DNA from: Armatimonadaceae bacterium
Lineage (GTDB): Bacteria > Armatimonadota > Armatimonadia > Armatimonadales > Armatimonadaceae
Assembly (NCBI GenBank): GCA_030446525.1
Contig: JAUJNC010000059.1
Span: forward strand, 1-26,389
Direction of reading: 5' to 3'
DNA: 26,389 bases
The notes below the pieces were generated by a model, which was not told where the DNA came from, did not search any database, and worked only from the letters and a program-made list of their open reading frames with translations. Position 1 is the stretch's first letter, and each line of letters starts with the position of its first letter. Both the position numbers and the translations under genes were made by a program. Shown one piece after another: positions 15,539-23,616 of this stretch.

Positions 15539-16456
15539 ATGATGAATATGCTCAAGACGGGTCTGCTCATGGCCGCGCTGTTCGGCCTGTTCATGGCGCT
15601 GGGCCGTCTGCTGGGCGGGCAGGACGGTTTGATCATCGGCTTCGTCCTGGCGCTGGCCACCAACTTCTTCGCCTACTGGTTCAGCGACCGTATGGCGCTG
15701 GCGATGAGCGGCGCACAGGCGGTGGACGAGGCCCAGGCGCCGGGCCTGTTCCGCTTGGTGGCACGGCTGGCGCACAACGCGGGTCTGCCGATGCCGCGCG
15801 TCTACATCATTCCCGATGGACAGCCCAATGCCTTCGCGACCGGGCGCAACCTGCAGCACGCGGCGGTGGCCGTGACGCAAGGTCTTCTGGAGATGCTCTC
15901 GGCCGAGGAGCTCGAAGGCGTGCTCGCGCATGAGCTGGCGCATATCAAACACCGCGACATCCTGATCAGCTCCATCGCCGCGACCATGGGCGGCGCCATC
16001 AGCTTCGTCGCGCAGATGCTCCAATTCCAATCGCTTTTCGGCGGGGTTCATCACGAGGAGGAAGAGCAGGGCGCGAATCCGCTCGGGCTCCTGGGCCTGC
16101 TGGTCGGTGTGATCGTGGCTCCTGTGGCGGCCCTGCTGATTCAGATGGCGATCTCGCGCACGCGCGAGTATGACGCCGACCGGGGCGGCGCACAGATCTG
16201 CGGCAACCCGCTGGCGCTGGCGAGCGCGCTGGGGCGCATCGAGGCGGCGGCGGAGCGACTGCCGATGCCGGTCAACCCGGCCACCTCGCACATGTACATC
16301 GTCAATCCGCTCGGCGGCGAGGCGCTGGAGGGCCTGGCCACGCTGTTCCGGACGCACCCGCCGACAGAGGACCGCATCGCCCGTCTGGAAGAGCTGGCGG
16401 CGCAGATGCGTGGCTACTCCGGGCACCGGTGGTCGGCGCCCGGGGCATGGACGTAG
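15539..16456 (+). CDS. htpX: HtpX-like M48 membrane zinc metalloprotease
   Basis: This is an inner-membrane protease that degrades misfolded membrane proteins. It has 305 residues (E. coli HtpX 293). The ATG at 15539 follows AAGGAGG; the frame opens earlier at 15485 without a site. Two N-terminal helices (LLMAALFGLFMALG; IIGFVLALATNFFAYWF) are followed by the catalytic HELAH (H131, E132, H135) and the third zinc ligand E210 in REYDADR. Two more hydrophobic segments lie between (about 145-160 and 182-202). FATGRN and NPLGG are family signatures. All catalytic residues are intact. It is the first gene of a plus-strand trio with terC and the histidine kinase, behind two palindromes. Confidence 0.95.
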   Translation: MMNMLKTGLLMAALFGLFMALGRLLGGQDGLIIGFVLALATNFFAYWFSDRMALAMSGAQAVDEAQAPGLFRLVARLAHNAGLPMPRVYIIPDGQPNAFATGRNLQHAAVAVTQGLLEMLSAEELEGVLAHELAHIKHRDILISSIAATMGGAISFVAQMLQFQSLFGGVHHEEEEQGANPLGLLGLLVGVIVAPVAALLIQMAISRTREYDADRGGAQICGNPLALASALGRIEAAAERLPMPVNPATSHMYIVNPLGGEALEGLATLFRTHPPTEDRIARLEELAAQMRGYSGHRWSAPGAWT

Positions 16457-16500
16457 CGGCACAGTTAGAGGCACGGTAGGAACAAAGGAGGGGAACAGCG

Positions 16501-17469
16501 ATGACGGATTCGCTCTGGTCCTGGCTGGGCTTCAACCTGTTCGTGCTCGCCCTGCTTGCCCTGGATCTGGGCGTCTTGCATCGCCGGGTGCGCGAGATCA
16601 CCTTCCGGGAGGCGCTCGCCTGGAGCGCCTTCTGGATCGTGCTCGCTCTCGCCTGGGCAGCCGGCGTCTGGCACTTGCGGGGCGCGAGCGACGCGCTCGG
16701 CTTTCTGACCGGCTACCTGATCGAGAAGTCGCTGAGCGTGGACAACCTGTTCGTGATCCTGCTGATCTTCTCGTACTTCGGGATCCCGGTCATCTACCAG
16801 CACCGGGTGCTGTTCTGGGGGATCTTGGGCGCGCTCTTCTTCCGCGCCCTCTTCATCCTGGCCGGGGTCGCGCTGATCGAGCGGTTCCACTTTATGATCT
16901 ACGTCTTCGGCGCCTTCCTGATCCTGACCGGCATCCGGATGGCCCTGGGCAAGGAGAAGAGGATGGAGCCGGACAAGAACCCGGTCCTGAAGGCGTTCCG
17001 ACGCCTCGTGCCCGTCACCAGCGGACTGGAGGACGGCCGGTTCTTCACGCGCCGGGACGGCCGGCTCTGGGCGACGCCCCTGTTGGTCGCCCTGCTCCTG
17101 GTGGAGCTGAGCGACGTGGTATTCGCCGTGGACTCGATCCCGGCGATCCTGGCCGTCACGCGCGAGCCGTTCCTGGTCTATACGGCCAACGTCTTTGCCA
17201 TCCTGGGTCTGCGCTCGTTGTACTTCGCGCTGGCGGGGATCATGCGGATGTTTGGCTACCTGCACTACGGCCTGGCCGTGATCCTGGTCGTCGTCGGGGT
17301 GAAGATGCTGCTGGTGGACACGCCCTACGCCATCCCGACGGGCGTCTCGCTGGCCGTCACGGTCCTGACGCTCGCGCTGTCGATCCTTGCGTCGCTCCTA
17401 TGGCCCCGGCGGGAGGAGGCGCTGCCAGGTGCCGCCGCTCTTTCGGGCGGCCCTGCCGAGGCGGTATGA
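16501..17469 (+). CDS. TerC/Alx-family integral membrane protein
   Basis: This is a 322-residue protein with about eight or nine membrane helices. The ATG at 16501 follows AAAGGAGGGG. Family signatures are EKSLSVDNLFV (about 76-86) and ELSDVVFAVDSIPA (about 202-215), whose acidic residues are thought to bind metal ions. RFFTRRDGRLWATP between the two halves is also typical. Relatives (Alx, TerC, MeeF/MeeY) export manganese or help supply metal to exported proteins and are linked to alkaline or tellurite stress. The stop overlaps the next start as ATGA, so it is coupled to the histidine kinase. A role in metal homeostasis during stress fits the neighbours. Confidence 0.94.
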   Translation: MTDSLWSWLGFNLFVLALLALDLGVLHRRVREITFREALAWSAFWIVLALAWAAGVWHLRGASDALGFLTGYLIEKSLSVDNLFVILLIFSYFGIPVIYQHRVLFWGILGALFFRALFILAGVALIERFHFMIYVFGAFLILTGIRMALGKEKRMEPDKNPVLKAFRRLVPVTSGLEDGRFFTRRDGRLWATPLLVALLLVELSDVVFAVDSIPAILAVTREPFLVYTANVFAILGLRSLYFALAGIMRMFGYLHYGLAVILVVVGVKMLLVDTPYAIPTGVSLAVTVLTLALSILASLLWPRREEALPGAAALSGGPAEAV

Positions 17470-18842
17470 CACCACGAGATGAGACGGATGCGCCGGGCGT
17501 AGGCGAGCGGGAGCGGCCAGCGGCCAGCGAGAGCGGCAATGGGCAGGCCGACCTGCGCCGCCAGAAGCGTCAGGTGGAGGCGCTCCGCCGCTGCGCCGAG
17601 GCGCTCTTCGCCCACGCCGACGCGGACGCGGTCGCGCGGGAGGCGGTCGTCCTGGCGCGGCAGATGCTCGACGCCGACGCGGCGCTGCTCTACCTGCGGG
17701 AGCCGGCCGGACCCGCTGAGCCGGCGGACACGCTCCGGGTCCGCGGCGCGGACGGTCCCGCCCTCCCGGAGGGGCCGACGCCGGTCACATGGCAGGAGGC
17801 CGCCGAGCAGATCTTCCGCACGGGCCGCGCTCCCGCACCGGCGACGGCGACGCTGCTCGCCCTGCCCGTGGGGCGACCTGAAGAGGAATCGTCCCTCGGC
17901 GTGCTGCAGGTGCTGCGCACCGATGGAAAGCGTGCCTTCAATGCGGGCGACCGGGAACTGCTGGAGGTGCTCTGCGTCCAGGCGGCGACGGCTATCGAGC
18001 ACGCGCAACTGGCAGAGGCAGCCCGCCGGGCCGAGATCGTGCACGTCATCGGGGATATCTCGCACGACATCAAGAACCTGCTGACCCCGATCCAGTCCGG
18101 CGTCTGGACGCTGGTGCCGATCCTGGACACGCTCTTCGAGAGACTGGATGCCATCCGCGCCTGTTGCCCCGAAGGCCAGAGCTGGGGCGAGGAGATCGCC
18201 CAGGCGATGGCGGATGCGCGGGAAGACTACCGCTGGATCCTCGCCGACGCCCTCGATGCGGCGGAGAAGGTGCAGGCGCGCACGAAGGAGATCGCCGACG
18301 CGATCAAGGGCGAGCTGGCCCCGCCGGTTTTCGAGCAGGCGGACCTAAACCAGACCGCGCACGAGGTAGCGCGTTCCCTGCGCCTGATGGCCGAAAGGAC
18401 GGGAGTGCGCCTGGAACTGGATTTGGATCCCCAACTGCCGCGCGCGCCCTTGGACCGCAAGCAGATGTACAACGCCCTATACAACCTGGTGAATAATGCC
18501 GTCGAGGCGACTCCCGAGGACGGAATCGTCACTGTTCGGACGCGCAGACCCCAGCCGGGCGAGGGTACGCTGCTGATCGAGGTGGAGGACACCGGGCAGG
18601 GCATCCCGGAGCACATTCGAAAGCGCCTCTTCACAAGTGAGACGATCTCCACCAAGCCGGGCGGCACGGGGCTGGGGACGCGCATTGTGGCCGGCGTCGT
18701 GCGGAGGCACAACGGCACGATCACGGTCCGCAGCGAGATGGGCCACGGCTCTACCTTCACGATCCGCCTGCCCCGCACCAGGAGGAGGACAGAACCGGAG
18801 GGAGCAAAGAACGGATCCGGTTCGGTATATTCCGCCCCGTAG
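17466..18842 (+). CDS. GAF-domain sensor histidine kinase
   Basis: This is a 458-residue soluble sensor kinase. The ATG at 17466 overlaps the terC stop (ATGA); the frame stays open far upstream only because of high GC content. After a polar start and a short coiled region, residues about 40-185 form a GAF domain (AEALFAHADADAVAREAV, ALLYLREP, LLALPVGRP, GVLQVLR, VLCVQAATAIEHAQLAE). The phosphoacceptor is H200 in IGDISHDIKNLLTPI. The linker is longer than usual. The ATP-binding domain has the N box NALYNLVNNAVEATP, VEDTGQGIPEHI and GGTGLGTRIV, ending STFTIRLPR. No response regulator is adjacent, so it is an orphan kinase or pairs with a regulator elsewhere. There are no membrane segments, so it senses a cytosolic signal. 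Confidence 0.93.
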   Translation: MTPRDETDAPGVGERERPAASESGNGQADLRRQKRQVEALRRCAEALFAHADADAVAREAVVLARQMLDADAALLYLREPAGPAEPADTLRVRGADGPALPEGPTPVTWQEAAEQIFRTGRAPAPATATLLALPVGRPEEESSLGVLQVLRTDGKRAFNAGDRELLEVLCVQAATAIEHAQLAEAARRAEIVHVIGDISHDIKNLLTPIQSGVWTLVPILDTLFERLDAIRACCPEGQSWGEEIAQAMADAREDYRWILADALDAAEKVQARTKEIADAIKGELAPPVFEQADLNQTAHEVARSLRLMAERTGVRLELDLDPQLPRAPLDRKQMYNALYNLVNNAVEATPEDGIVTVRTRRPQPGEGTLLIEVEDTGQGIPEHIRKRLFTSETISTKPGGTGLGTRIVAGVVRRHNGTITVRSEMGHGSTFTIRLPRTRRRTEPEGAKNGSGSVYSAP

Positions 18843-19139
18843 CCAAGCGGCTGGGTAGCGGCAATTTGTGCGCTCTTCGCGCGCTCGGACTATCAGCGCA
18901 CGGCCTCGGCTCGGAGCCTGCGTCGGAATACGACCTTTCTCGAGGAAAACCGGGTATCGGCTTCGACCAGGAAGAGGATCGATTCCTCGCAGACCGTGAT
19001 TTGGTCGAGCGTCGGGCACGACGAGTAGGGCACGAGCGTGATGGGGTACACATAACGGCTTTACCGGGCCCAAGTCGTTTCTCGCGCGGCGGAAAGTAAC
19101 CAGGCTTACCGAAAGTGCCGGTGTTCCCCTCTATTTTCC
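18843..19139. other. intergenic region between the kinase and the IclR remnant
   Basis: No family is recognisable in about 300 bases. The minus strand carries a stretch readable as VYPITLVPYSSCPTLDQ that I could not assign. This is where the intact part of the window changes to decayed sequence. Confidence 0.35.
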
Positions 19140-19933
19140 CTTTCGCTAAACGACCCCAAGGAAACCAGCGCGAGCGCAACGCCCGCAGCCGATCCCGCAA
19201 TCGCTTCTGCGGCCTTCTGGGGAAACAACAGCCGCGGCCACTTCCTTCTTAGAGGGCGTGTCATGCGGCTCGCGGGTGCCGAAACGCTGATGCCGCCGAT
19301 CACTGAGCCTTCCGAAGATCGGGGCGCCGATGCAGCAGGCGCCCTCCGCTTCCGCCCGGCCCACCGCGCCTTGCTCCTGCACCAGCCGTCACGCCGGAGC
19401 GCCGCGACGAGGTGGATCGTGGGCCGTGGGTGCGCGCTGTAAGGCGCGATGGCAGGTATTCCATCAGCCGTTCCGGCGGCACAATGCGAGCATAGCCTTA
19501 CCCACGGACGTGCAGTAGGCCGGGTCAGTGGCTGCCCACCTTGGCCTGCATCCGCAGGCTCCGCCGGCTTTCCAGCACTTCCAGGTATACGACTTCCGGG
19601 CCGTCAAGCTCCGCCAGATTGATCGTCTCATTGAACCTATCGCGCAGCGGCTTCATCACCGGCAGCGCGATTCGCACACTGCCGAACGGCCCGCCGCCAA
19701 CTGGCCCAGGATCCATAAGCGCACCCCGGCCCGATAACAATCTGGTCGCTCTTAGGGTCGTAGGCGACGAAGCCCGCGCGGCGCAGCGTCTGTAGATAGC
19801 GGAATGTCGTTGTCTTGGGCAGGCCGGTCTGCTCACAGATCATCGCCAGCGATAGATCACGCTCTTCCTCCGCCACATACTCCAGCACCTGTAGCGCCTT
19901 TGCCACCGGCTGAACGATGTACTGCTCAGACAT
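19140..19933 (-). pseudogene. IclR-family transcriptional regulator, frameshifted
   Basis: The ATG at 19933 has AGGGG seven bases upstream and begins an IclR winged helix: ALQVLEYVAEEERDL, AMICEQTGLPKTTTFRYLQTL, RAGFVAYDPKSD. The frame is lost after about 19720. The effector domain follows in other frames: RIALPVMKPLRDRFNETINL and LESRRSLRMQAKVGS (about 19680-19525), ERLMEYLPSRLTART (about 19480-19430), EGACCIGAPIFGR (about 19350), GGISVSAPASRMT (about 19300-19260) and AAEAIAG (about 19210). The order is right for a whole protein near 250 residues, so this is one gene with at least four indels. IclR regulators bind a small-molecule effector and control adjacent catabolic genes; this one is divergent from the creatininase cluster. 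Confidence 0.85.
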
Positions 19934-19965
19934 TTGTTACCCCTGAATTAACCGACTCCACTGTA

Positions 19966-19980
19966 TTTCATCTGACGAAA
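19966..19980. promoter_or_regulatory. candidate IclR operator
   Basis: TTTC-A-TC-T-GA-C-GAAA is a 15-base palindrome symmetric at 12 positions. It lies between the divergent iclR start (19933) and the catabolic promoter (-10 at 20014). IclR-family operators are typically palindromes of about this length. It is close enough to both promoters to control each. Confidence 0.5.
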
Positions 19981-20010
19981 CAAAGGTTCCTTTTTTCTGG
20001 AGAAGCCTTG

Positions 20011-20019
20011 TGCTAAAAT
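20011..20019 (+). promoter_or_regulatory. extended -10 promoter of the creatininase cluster
   Basis: TGCTAAAAT matches the extended -10 pattern TGnTATAAT with one mismatch. The -35 zone is only a T-rich tract (19991-19996), which is tolerated by extended -10 promoters. Transcription would begin near 20026, and GGGGAGG (20041-20047) precedes the ATG at 20053. Confidence 0.5.
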
Positions 20020-20052
20020 GTCGCCATTACATCGTCCGTAGGGGAGGCCGCC

Positions 20053-21120
20053 ATGACAGTCTGGCCGTCCTGCCGGTCGACTGAAAGACAGGTCGCCTCA
20101 CCCAACAGGCTCACATCCCGACGGGAAGCACCCGCGCGATTCTCCTTCGACCCAGCCGGTGAGTTCGTTTTGGTTGGGTGAACCGGGACTCGAATAACCT
20201 TGTCGTCTCGGGTCAATCGTGCCACCGGAGTACTCACGCCCGCCGGCCAGAGACGTCCGTACCGCGCCCTGTGTGCGTCAAAACAACCACCCTTTCGTGG
20301 TGCTCAGGAGACGTAGGAAGAACGGCGCAGTTAGTGAACTCCATCTACCTTCCGCCCGGAGCAGGCCGAAAAAGTGGCGGTCGTGCCTCTTGGCTCCCGG
20401 AGCAGCACGGGCACCACCTCCCGCTGCTGACTGACAGCCTGATTGGCGGTGAGGTAGCGCGGCGTGGAGGCCGAGTTGGGCAGTTCCACTGTATTTCTGC
20501 CGATGTTCGACAGGCGCATCGGACCATCACTGTTATCGGCACGGTCAGCCTGAGCGCCGAAACCTACACGCATGTGCTAAAGGAACTTCTGGACAGCCTG
20601 ATCGGTGGTGGATTTCGGCGCATCCTCTTGTTGAACGCGCATGCCGGCAACATCACTCCGGCGCAGATGGCGATCAGCGACAAGCAGATTGAGTACCGCC
20701 GGTATTCCGACCTGTATATGGTTTCGTTAGCTGGTTCGACCTCATTCCGAAGGATGCGGTGTCTGACATCGAACCATCCCTTTCCCAAAGCCGGATCAGC
20801 CACGCCTGTGAATGGGAGACGAGCGCCATTCAGGTTATCCGTCCGGATCTCGTGGGAACGAAATCGCCCGGCGACGCGCCGCCGGTTTGACTCGCCGTTC
20901 TGGTGCCCTGATTTCCGCCACTCCAGCCGGGTGAGTGTGGCGCGGACGTTGGAGCAGAGTAGTCCCAGCGGGGCGCTGGGCTATCCGGGAGATGGCGACG
21001 CCTGAAAAGGGCGAGGCGTTGCCGCTGGCCGCACAGCGAAGTGGCGGCCTTCGTCCGCGAGTTCGCCCTGGTGGCCCGCCACGCTGGGTGCGGAAACTTT
21101 GGACACGACGGAAGGGATAG
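20053..21120 (+). pseudogene. creatininase (creatinine amidohydrolase) family protein, frameshifted
   Basis: The ATG at 20053 has an excellent site (GGGGAGG, 5-base gap) and opens MTVWP, a common creatininase start. Clear family blocks follow in changing frames: AEKVAVVPLGS then EQHGHHLPLLTDSLIGGEVA (about 20365-20460), GTVSLSAETYTHVLKELLDSL and GFRRILLLNAHAGN (about 20540-20655), SWFDLIPKDAVSDIE with RISHACEWETSAIQVI (about 20725-20850), then FDSPFWCPDF, SSRVSVARTLEQSSPSGALG (about 20885-20985) and TPEKGEAL. Metal ligands in EQHGHH and the acidic CEWET survive, but the usual NGHGGN reads NAHAGN. About 200 extra bases lie between the start and the first block. At least four indels are needed. 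Members hydrolyse cyclic amides or act in cofactor-type pathways; the substrate here is unknown. Confidence 0.85.
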
Positions 21121-21130
21121 TACGGTTACC

Positions 21131-21523
21131 ATGAGCTTGAAATACCCGATGGCTGAAGGACAGGAAAAACACGTTCTGCCGATATCGTCATGGCGCCGCG
21201 CCGGCGACACGGTCTATTTCGCCGGCGCGGGCGCGGTCGACGAAATGGCGCCTTCGTTGGAGGATAGTTTCGAAGCGCAGATGCGCTACACGATGGAGCG
21301 CTGGCAAGAACTCGGGTCCGGAAGGTCACCTTGTCGACATCGCAGGTCCGTGGCTACGTCCAGAACCCGGCCGATATTCCCCTCTATAACCGCATCTACC
21401 GGGAGTACTTTAGTGCACCGTACTGGCCCGTACGACGATTGTCAACTGCCTCCCGCCCGGTCTGCTCTCCTTGAGATCGATGCGGTGGCCGTCGCGGCTC
21501 CCAACGAGGATAACATCCTATGA
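21131..21523 (+). pseudogene. RidA/YjgF-family protein, frameshifted
   Basis: The ATG at 21131 opens MSLKYPMAEGQ, then RAGDTVYFAGAGAVDE and SFEAQMRYTMERWQEL, all typical of Rid proteins, which deaminate reactive enamine/imine intermediates. The next block, QVRGYVQNPADIPLYNRIY, is in the following frame. RTTIVNCLPPG is in a third, and LEIDAVAV with PNED returns to the first. At least three indels occur in under 400 bases. The TGA at 21521-21523 overlaps the ATG of the next gene (21520), so the original operon spacing is preserved although the coding frame is broken. A Rid protein next to a PLP aminotransferase makes biochemical sense. Confidence 0.85.
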
Positions 21524-21800
21524 AGATCTGCTCGAGATCACAGACACTATATGAGCGAGCGCAGAACGTTGGGCGGGGCTCCAGGAATTCCGCAAGTTCA
21601 GCAGTCTATAATCCTCGGAGGCAGACGTTCGAGGGGGCAAAACGCGCGCGATTATTACGGGGGATGCAGGAGCGGGGCGTTCGCCTTATCGGGCGCGGCC
21701 TCTGGTATATCAGCGGCGCGCACACGGCGGAGGATGTTGACCGGGCCGTGGCGGCGTCGCGGGATACGCTTGACGGGACGGCGCGGAGGCCCGACGCGCT
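21520..21800 (+). pseudogene. class III aminotransferase (glutamate-1-semialdehyde aminotransferase-like), internally deleted
   Basis: The frame starts at the ATG at 21520, which overlaps the RidA stop. Residues 1-45 (SQTLYERAQNV, SAVYNPRRQTFEGAKRARL) match the very N-terminus of GSA-aminotransferase-like enzymes. Then, without a frame change, the sequence continues as RGMQERGVRLIGRGLWYIS and GAHTAEDVDRAVAASRDTL, the extreme C-terminus of the same family. Over 300 residues between them, including the PLP-binding lysine, are missing. The junction is near 21650-21662. The product would be about 90 residues and inactive. The frame runs on into the next gene. Confidence 0.75.
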
Positions 21801-21801
21801 C

Positions 21802-23042
21802 ATGAAGCAAACAGCGGCCCTTGCGACGCACTATCCGGCCTCGCACGCCGACGTGATTATCTCGCGTGCTGGATCGAACCCATCCCCACCGACGTTGATT
21901 GGGGTTGGAGTGGGCCGAGAACGCGCATCGCGTCGCTGCGTCGCGCAGCCCTGTCTGATTGACGCGCATACGCTCCCAGAGGGTCCCCCCCCTGCTGGTC
22001 AGCGTGAACGTCAGGCAGATGTGGATCTGGCTCCGTATTTGGCCGAGAAACATGGGGGCCCTTGTCCGACGATTCGTGCGGCACTGACGGCCTGACGGAG
22101 AAAGCCTGGCGGTCGATGCCGTGCTTGTCGGCGAGCACGGCGACTATCCGTACAACGAATACGGCCAGAAACTCTATCCCCGGAAGGGAGTTCTTCGACG
22201 AAGTCATCGCGGTTTTCGGGAATTGGGCCGGTGCGTCCCGGTCTTCGGTGACAAGCACCTCCTCGTGGAACTCGACTGGGCTCGGGGAAATGGTAGAGAC
22301 CGCACGGGAATTAAACTTTCCCTCGATGGGGGTTCAAGCATTCCATTAACCTCTTTAACGCAGCCTCCTTTCGCGGGTTAGCCGGCGCGGAGATAACCGA
22401 ATATATCGCCCTTCTATTCCGGCGCAGAGGTATATGGCTTCCACAGCTTGAGCTGATGCAGTCTCATCGAGCGCGTCCGGGGGCGAGACCGGGATCGCGG
22501 CACTCGACGGTCTTCCAGGGCGACGCAGTTTCAGAGGCTCGACGCCGGCCTTTGGAGCCGGAGTTGTTTGAAGCCAGTTGACGCGGCTCCGTCGGTGGCG
22601 CCAGGGATATCCGCAGCAATCTCCGTTCGGACCCGGCGCGCCGCGGACCCGCCCTGGTCGTATTCTCTGGAGTTCGCAGACGGCTTACGCGGCCCATATT
22701 ATTATTGCACGGCCACCTGCGCCATTTTGCCGCCGCCCTGCGCACTGGGGACGGTCGAGGCCAGCCACTGCCCCACGTCTGGGAGGACCAGCCAACCACT
22801 ACGGCCATTTTGCCGCGCTGAACGCTCAGGTCGAGGAGATGTTCCTGAAGGGGAAATCGCCCGTTCCGATTGAATGGACGCTGTTAACCACGAGGACAAT
22901 CGTTGCGCATGCGTGCCCTACAGATGCCAGACAGCGCGTTCTGACGCCTGGGAACCGGCCGGGGCCTACGTTGTGTGAGCAAGCGCGCGGTTCGGGCGTA
23001 AAGACCGTTAATCCCTGGGTGCAGCGGCACGGGTTCTTATAA
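21802..23042 (+). pseudogene. unnamed conserved family (oxidoreductase-like), frameshifted
   Basis: Starting at the ATG at 21802, pieces of one long protein can be read across frames: ALATHYPASHADVIISR, GPRTRIASLYVAQ, AVDAVLVGEHGDYPYNEYG then QKLYPRKEFFDEVIAVF, DKHLLVELDWARG, EMVETARELNFPSMG, RGGETGIAALDGLPG, DGLRGPYYYCTA, YGHFAALNAQVEEMFLKG and PIEWTLLTT. I recall full-length proteins with this series of blocks (about 400 residues) from sugar-degrading gene clusters of environmental bacteria, usually annotated as hypothetical; the N-terminal layout resembles NAD-dependent sugar oxidoreductases, but a nucleotide-binding glycine loop is not visible. The stop at 23040-23042 sits directly before the AAGGAG of the next gene. 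At least six indels are needed. Confidence 0.6.
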
Positions 23043-23051
23043 GGAGAAACA

Positions 23052-23616
23052 ATGAACGCAGTGTATCTGGGGGAGGGGCTATACTTCGTGAGGCCGAGCG
23101 GTGCGCTGCGCGGGGCCGGGGCATGCGGTATCGGCCGTGGGCGAGGCGTGGAGGATGTCGCGGCATTGGTAGTGCTTCCTTCGAACGATTTGAGCGCGGC
23201 GCGGCACGCCGGAGTGTCCTTGCGCCGCCGCGAACGCGGGAGTGGACGGTCGCCCTGGTCTCTAGTTGGCCTTGGCCGTTTCCAGAACTGGATGCTCGAT
23301 ACCAGGTGGCGGCCCCGCCGAAACCGATCTGTCGGAACTTTGCCCGTGGCTGTTCGAGATCTCGGCACGGGGAGATCACTCTCGAGCATCCGGCCTGCAC
23401 ACCTGCTGCCTCCGCTTGGGTGGGGATATTTCTGTCGGCGATGCCGCCGCTTCGGTGACCGAGGTGCTTGCTTGCCTGCGCACGGAGCGTCCGCACGACT
23501 GGACGGTGGAGCATCTGGGTGAAGTCGTGGGACGCCTGGCCGCGGATTTCCGCTCCTGGCAGGAGCGTCCTGCCCCTGCGCAACCGGTATCCACTCGCCC
23601 GATGGCCGAGTCGTGA
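23052..23616 (+). pseudogene. unrecognised gene, probably frameshifted
   Basis: AAGGAG at 23041-23046 and the ATG at 23052 mark a true start (MNAVYLGEGLYFVRPSG). After about 23120 the most protein-like sequence moves to other frames: REWTVALVSSWPWPFPELD (about 23240-23290), then TDLSELCPWLFEISARGD, LGGDISVGDAAASVTEVL and RTERPHDWTVEHLGEVVGRL with FRSWQER (about 23320-23570). Together they suggest a soluble protein of about 185 residues. I do not recognise the family. Its place in the catabolic operon is its only functional hint. Confidence 0.45.

Noticed and set aside
16170..17465. Long in-frame extension upstream of the histidine kinase
   Set aside because: It is an alternative frame through htpX and terC, rich in R, G and P without domains; the kinase starts at the ATG overlapping the terC stop.
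18838..18880. tRNA-like 5' half (GTAGCCAAGCGGCTGGGTAG)
   Set aside because: It resembles a D-arm, but no matching T-loop (GTTCRA) or 3' acceptor strand follows within 90 bases.
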